Source of the DNA: Ectothiorhodospiraceae bacterium
GTDB lineage: Bacteria > Pseudomonadota > Gammaproteobacteria > Nitrococcales > Aquisalimonadaceae
NCBI GenBank assembly: GCA_020831845.1
Contig: JAFIFV010000055.1
Coordinates: forward strand, 1 to 34,695
DNA: 34,695 bases
Direction: 5' to 3'
The notes below the pieces were generated by a model that was given only the letters and a program-made list of their open reading frames with translations, was not told the origin of the DNA and did not search any database. The position numbers were made by a program, and so were the translations under genes. Each line of letters starts with the position of its first letter. The first letter of the stretch is position 1. Positions 31,591 through 34,695 of this stretch are shown in pieces.

Positions 31591-33171
31591 CTAGTGGCGG
31601 AAGTGACGCATGCCGGTGAACACCATGGCCATGCCGTGTTCGTCGGCAGCAGCGATCACTTCCTCGTCACGGATCGAGCCGCCCGGCTGGATCACCGCCG
31701 CAATGCCCGCTTCCGCGGCCTGGTCGATTCCGTCCCGGAAGGGGAAGAAGGCGTCCGACGCCATCACCGCACCCGGCACCTTCAAACCGGCATCCTCCGC
31801 CTTTTCACGGGCAATCCGCGCGCTCCAGACCCGGGACATCTGCCCCGCCCCGATACCCACGGTCTGGCCGTCGCGGCCATAGACGATGGCGTTGGACTTT
31901 ACGTAGCGGGCAACCTGCCAGACGAATCGGAGATCCGTCAGTTCCTGCTCGCTTGGGGAACGCCTGGTCACCACCTTGAGTTCCGCATCCGGCACCTGGG
32001 CGATATCGGCGTCCTGCACCAGCAACCCGCCGTTGACGCGCTTGTAGTCCAGTTGGCCGGCACGCTGTCCCCGCCAGAGGCCGCACACCAGCAGGCGGAC
32101 GTTCTTTTTCGCCGAGACGGCCTGCACCGCGGCCTCATCGGCTTCCGGCGCGATGATCACTTCGACGAACTGGCGCTCGACGATAGCCTGGGCAGTGGCC
32201 CCGTCCAGGCGCCGGTTGAATGCGATGATACCGCCGAAGGCGGAAGTGGGGTCGCAGGCGAAGGCACGGTCATAAGCGTCCTGGAGACTGGCTGCCACCG
32301 CAACACCACAGGGGTTGGCGTGTTTCACGATCACGCAGGCTGGCAGGTCGAAACTCTTGACGCACTCCAGGGCGGCATCGGTATCGGCGACGTTGTTGTA
32401 ACTGAGCGCCTTGCCCTGCAACTGCCGGGCGGTGGACACCGACGGCTCCGCCGGGTGGCGCTCGCGGTAGAAGGCCGCGCTCTGATGCGGATTCTCGCCG
32501 TAGCGCATGTCCTGCACCCTGTGGAATTGCAGGTTCAGCGTGCGCGGATACCCTTCCGGTCTGCGCTCGGCGTTGAGACTGCCCAGATGACTGGCAATGG
32601 CACCATCGTAGGCCGCCGTGTGCTCGAACGCTTTCACCGCCAGATCCAGGCGCAGTTCGAAGCCCACCGCATCCTGCTCGGCCAGTTCCCCGAGGACGCG
32701 ATCATAGTCCACCGGATCGGTCAGTACGACGACGCCGTCATGGTTCTTCGCAGCCGCCCGCACCATGGCCGGGCCACCGATATCGATGTTCTCCACCGCG
32801 TCATCGAAGCTGCAGCCGGGCTTGGCCACAGTCTGCTGGAACGGGTAGAGGTTGACGGCGAGCAGATCGATGGGCTGGATACCGTGCTGCTCCATCACCG
32901 ACTCGTCCGTGCCGCGACGGCCCAGCAGCCCGCCGTGGACCAGCGGATGCAGCGTTTTCACCCGGCCAGCCATGATCTCCGGGAAGCCCGTCACCTCGGC
33001 CACGTCCCGCACAACCAGACCGGCGTCACGCAAGGCCCTGGCAGTGCCTCCCGTGGACAGCAGCTCCACGCCACGTTCTGCCAGCGCGCGGGCAAAATCG
33101 ACGATTCCGGTCTTGTCGGAAACACTGAGTAATGCGCGCCTGATGGGGCGCAGCCCGGCGTTGGCTGTCAT
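31591..33171 (-). CDS. purH: Bifunctional AICAR transformylase/IMP cyclohydrolase
   Basis: PurH carries out the last two steps of IMP synthesis. The 526-residue protein has the N-terminal IMP cyclohydrolase (about 10-200; [33 protein letters not shown] and [15 protein letters not shown]). The C-terminal transformylase includes the catalytic [11 protein letters not shown] segment and [13 protein letters not shown]. It is the first gene of purHD. A promoter with a perfect TATAAT lies 45 bases before the start. fis is upstream on the same strand across 189 bases. Confidence 0.98.
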   Translation of the reverse strand: MTANAGLRPIRRALLSVSDKTGIVDFARALAERGVELLSTGGTARALRDAGLVVRDVAEVTGFPEIMAGRVKTLHPLVHGGLLGRRGTDESVMEQHGIQPIDLLAVNLYPFQQTVAKPGCSFDDAVENIDIGGPAMVRAAAKNHDGVVVLTDPVDYDRVLGELAEQDAVGFELRLDLAVKAFEHTAAYDGAIASHLGSLNAERRPEGYPRTLNLQFHRVQDMRYGENPHQSAAFYRERHPAEPSVSTARQLQGKALSYNNVADTDAALECVKSFDLPACVIVKHANPCGVAVAASLQDAYDRAFACDPTSAFGGIIAFNRRLDGATAQAIVERQFVEVIIAPEADEAAVQAVSAKKNVRLLVCGLWRGQRAGQLDYKRVNGGLLVQDADIAQVPDAELKVVTRRSPSEQELTDLRFVWQVARYVKSNAIVYGRDGQTVGIGAGQMSRVWSARIAREKAEDAGLKVPGAVMASDAFFPFRDGIDQAAEAGIAAVIQPGGSIRDEEVIAAADEHGMAMVFTGMRHFRH

Positions 33172-33215
33172 GGCGTGGATCCCTTTGCTGATCGTCGGAT
33201 GAGTGGCGGGCCGCG

Positions 33216-33244
33216 ATTATACTAGGGAAACGGTGGGATTTTCA
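33216..33244 (-). promoter_or_regulatory. Promoter of purHD
   Basis: On the minus strand TATAAT (33216-33221) is a perfect -10. A poor -35 (tgaaaa, 33239-33244) sits 17 bases upstream. I see no clear PurR-type operator. Confidence 0.6.
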
Positions 33245-33280
33245 CGCGGCCGGGAAGTCGGCATACCAGGCGGGAACGGC

Positions 33281-33306
33281 CACGCAAGGGGATCACCCCT
33301 GGCGTG
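33281..33306. terminator. Hairpin between fis and purH
   Basis: cacgcaagggg (33281-33291) pairs with cccctggcgtg (33296-33306) at 10 of 11 positions around the loop atca. No T-run follows on the minus strand, so it may be a weak or Rho-assisted terminator of fis. Confidence 0.4.
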
Positions 33307-33360
33307 TCGCGGTTCACCACCCGGATCGGGGGCACAACCTGGCCGCCAGCCGGTACTTCT

Positions 33361-33654
33361 CTAATCGGTGAGGCCGTATTGCAGCAGCTTCTTGCGCAAG
33401 GTGCCGCGGTTCATGCCCAGCAGCTGAGAGGCGCGTGTCTGGTTGCCCTGGCAGTAATCCATCACGGCTTCCAGCAACGGCGGCTCCACTTCCTGCAGTA
33501 CCAGCCGGTACAGGTCCGCGCAATCATGCCCGTTCAACCGCGCCAGGTAGTCATCCAGCGCCTGCGCCACGCAAGCCCTGATCGGCCCTGCGCCCTCGGG
33601 CACCGCTTGGTCATGGTTGTTCAGATCATTCAATTGCGTTGCCTGGTTATTCAT
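33361..33654 (-). CDS. fis: DNA-binding protein Fis
   Basis: Fis is a small nucleoid protein that bends DNA and controls rRNA, growth-phase and recombination sites. The 97-residue product is one shorter than E. coli Fis. The C-terminal HTH is typical: NQTRASQLLGMNRGTLRKKL (about 73-92), and the core helix LYRLVLQEVEPPLLEAVMDY is at about 48-67. The N-terminal ~25 residues are Asn/Gln-rich and variable in the family. In enterics fis follows dusB; here the upstream neighbour on the same strand is a DUF3426 gene 169 bases away. Confidence 0.97.
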   Translation of the reverse strand: MNNQATQLNDLNNHDQAVPEGAGPIRACVAQALDDYLARLNGHDCADLYRLVLQEVEPPLLEAVMDYCQGNQTRASQLLGMNRGTLRKKLLQYGLTD

Positions 33655-33823
33655 ACCATTGCACAGGATTGAACTGGATCGGCCGGGTCAAGCTCCGGCC
33701 AGAACCGGAGAAGGACCAAGATAGTACCCGAAACCCACCCCTACGAAAACGCATGTCGCCAACACCAGACAGGGCTTTCGGCGCGGAGCACGAAATCGCC
33801 GGATTGTGAGCCGGCAATCCCTG

Positions 33824-34695
<872 letters not shown>

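Noticed and set aside
33172..33360. PurR-type operator before purH
   Set aside because: No ACGCAAACGTTTGCGT-like palindrome is present near the TATAAT box.

Overview
The window is 34.7 kb of GC-rich, densely coded chromosome from a gammaproteobacterium. The evidence is a fis gene beside purH-purD, an AlaA-type aminotransferase, Slt70, PurU, LemA/M48 and a phasin (so a polyhydroxyalkanoate, PHA, maker). The lineage looks closer to Ectothiorhodospiraceae/Chromatiales-like or Halomonas-like bacteria than to enterics, but that placement is an impression. I see no prophage, CRISPR array, rRNA or tRNA. About 30 protein genes are supported. Most other open frames are antisense shadows of GC-rich genes.

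Layout. 0.4-1.5 kb: nrdB, with nrdA presumably outside the window. 1.8-5.8 kb: a co-directional acyl-CoA operon (crotonase-fold enzyme, acyl-CoA ligase, two overlapping small hot-dog MaoC proteins), then a pirin. 5.9-11.8 kb: the ligase-associated DNA-damage-response cassette on the minus strand (PdeM phosphoesterase, Lhr-type helicase, ATP-dependent ligase, beta-CASP exonuclease). The helicase is a wreck with two in-frame TAG codons, two frameshifts, an internal deletion and a lost 3' half. Two envelope-protein genes sit inside the cassette. 12-14 kb: a phasin with a probable PhaR operator and a strong terminator, then an AraC-MGMT protein overlapping alkB. 14-15.4 kb: an NlpC/P60 lipoprotein and a phosphodiester-glycosidase-like protein. 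15.4-17.9 kb: a YtcJ-type amidohydrolase followed two bases later by a CobW GTPase. 18-22.4 kb: a LysR regulator diverging from an AidB-like acyl-CoA dehydrogenase and an omega-aminotransferase. 22.5-28.3 kb (minus): purU, cob(I)alamin adenosyltransferase with DUF1289, slt, DUF2147, alaA. 28.5-30.2 kb: M48 peptidase with LemA. 30.3-33.7 kb: purD, purH, fis. The window ends inside a DUF3426 zinc-ribbon membrane protein that carries an (EP)n hexanucleotide repeat.

The most unusual content is non-coding. A 183-bp MITE with IS5-like ends and a TTAG target duplication abuts the lysR stop codon, and two smaller scars carry the same terminus elsewhere. A second repeat family has a 10-bp stem and an AGGGAC loop, with a third copy that keeps the stem by paired base changes. 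One of its copies lies exactly where the helicase gene is cut off. Together these suggest that intergenic repeats have reshaped an otherwise conserved gene order.
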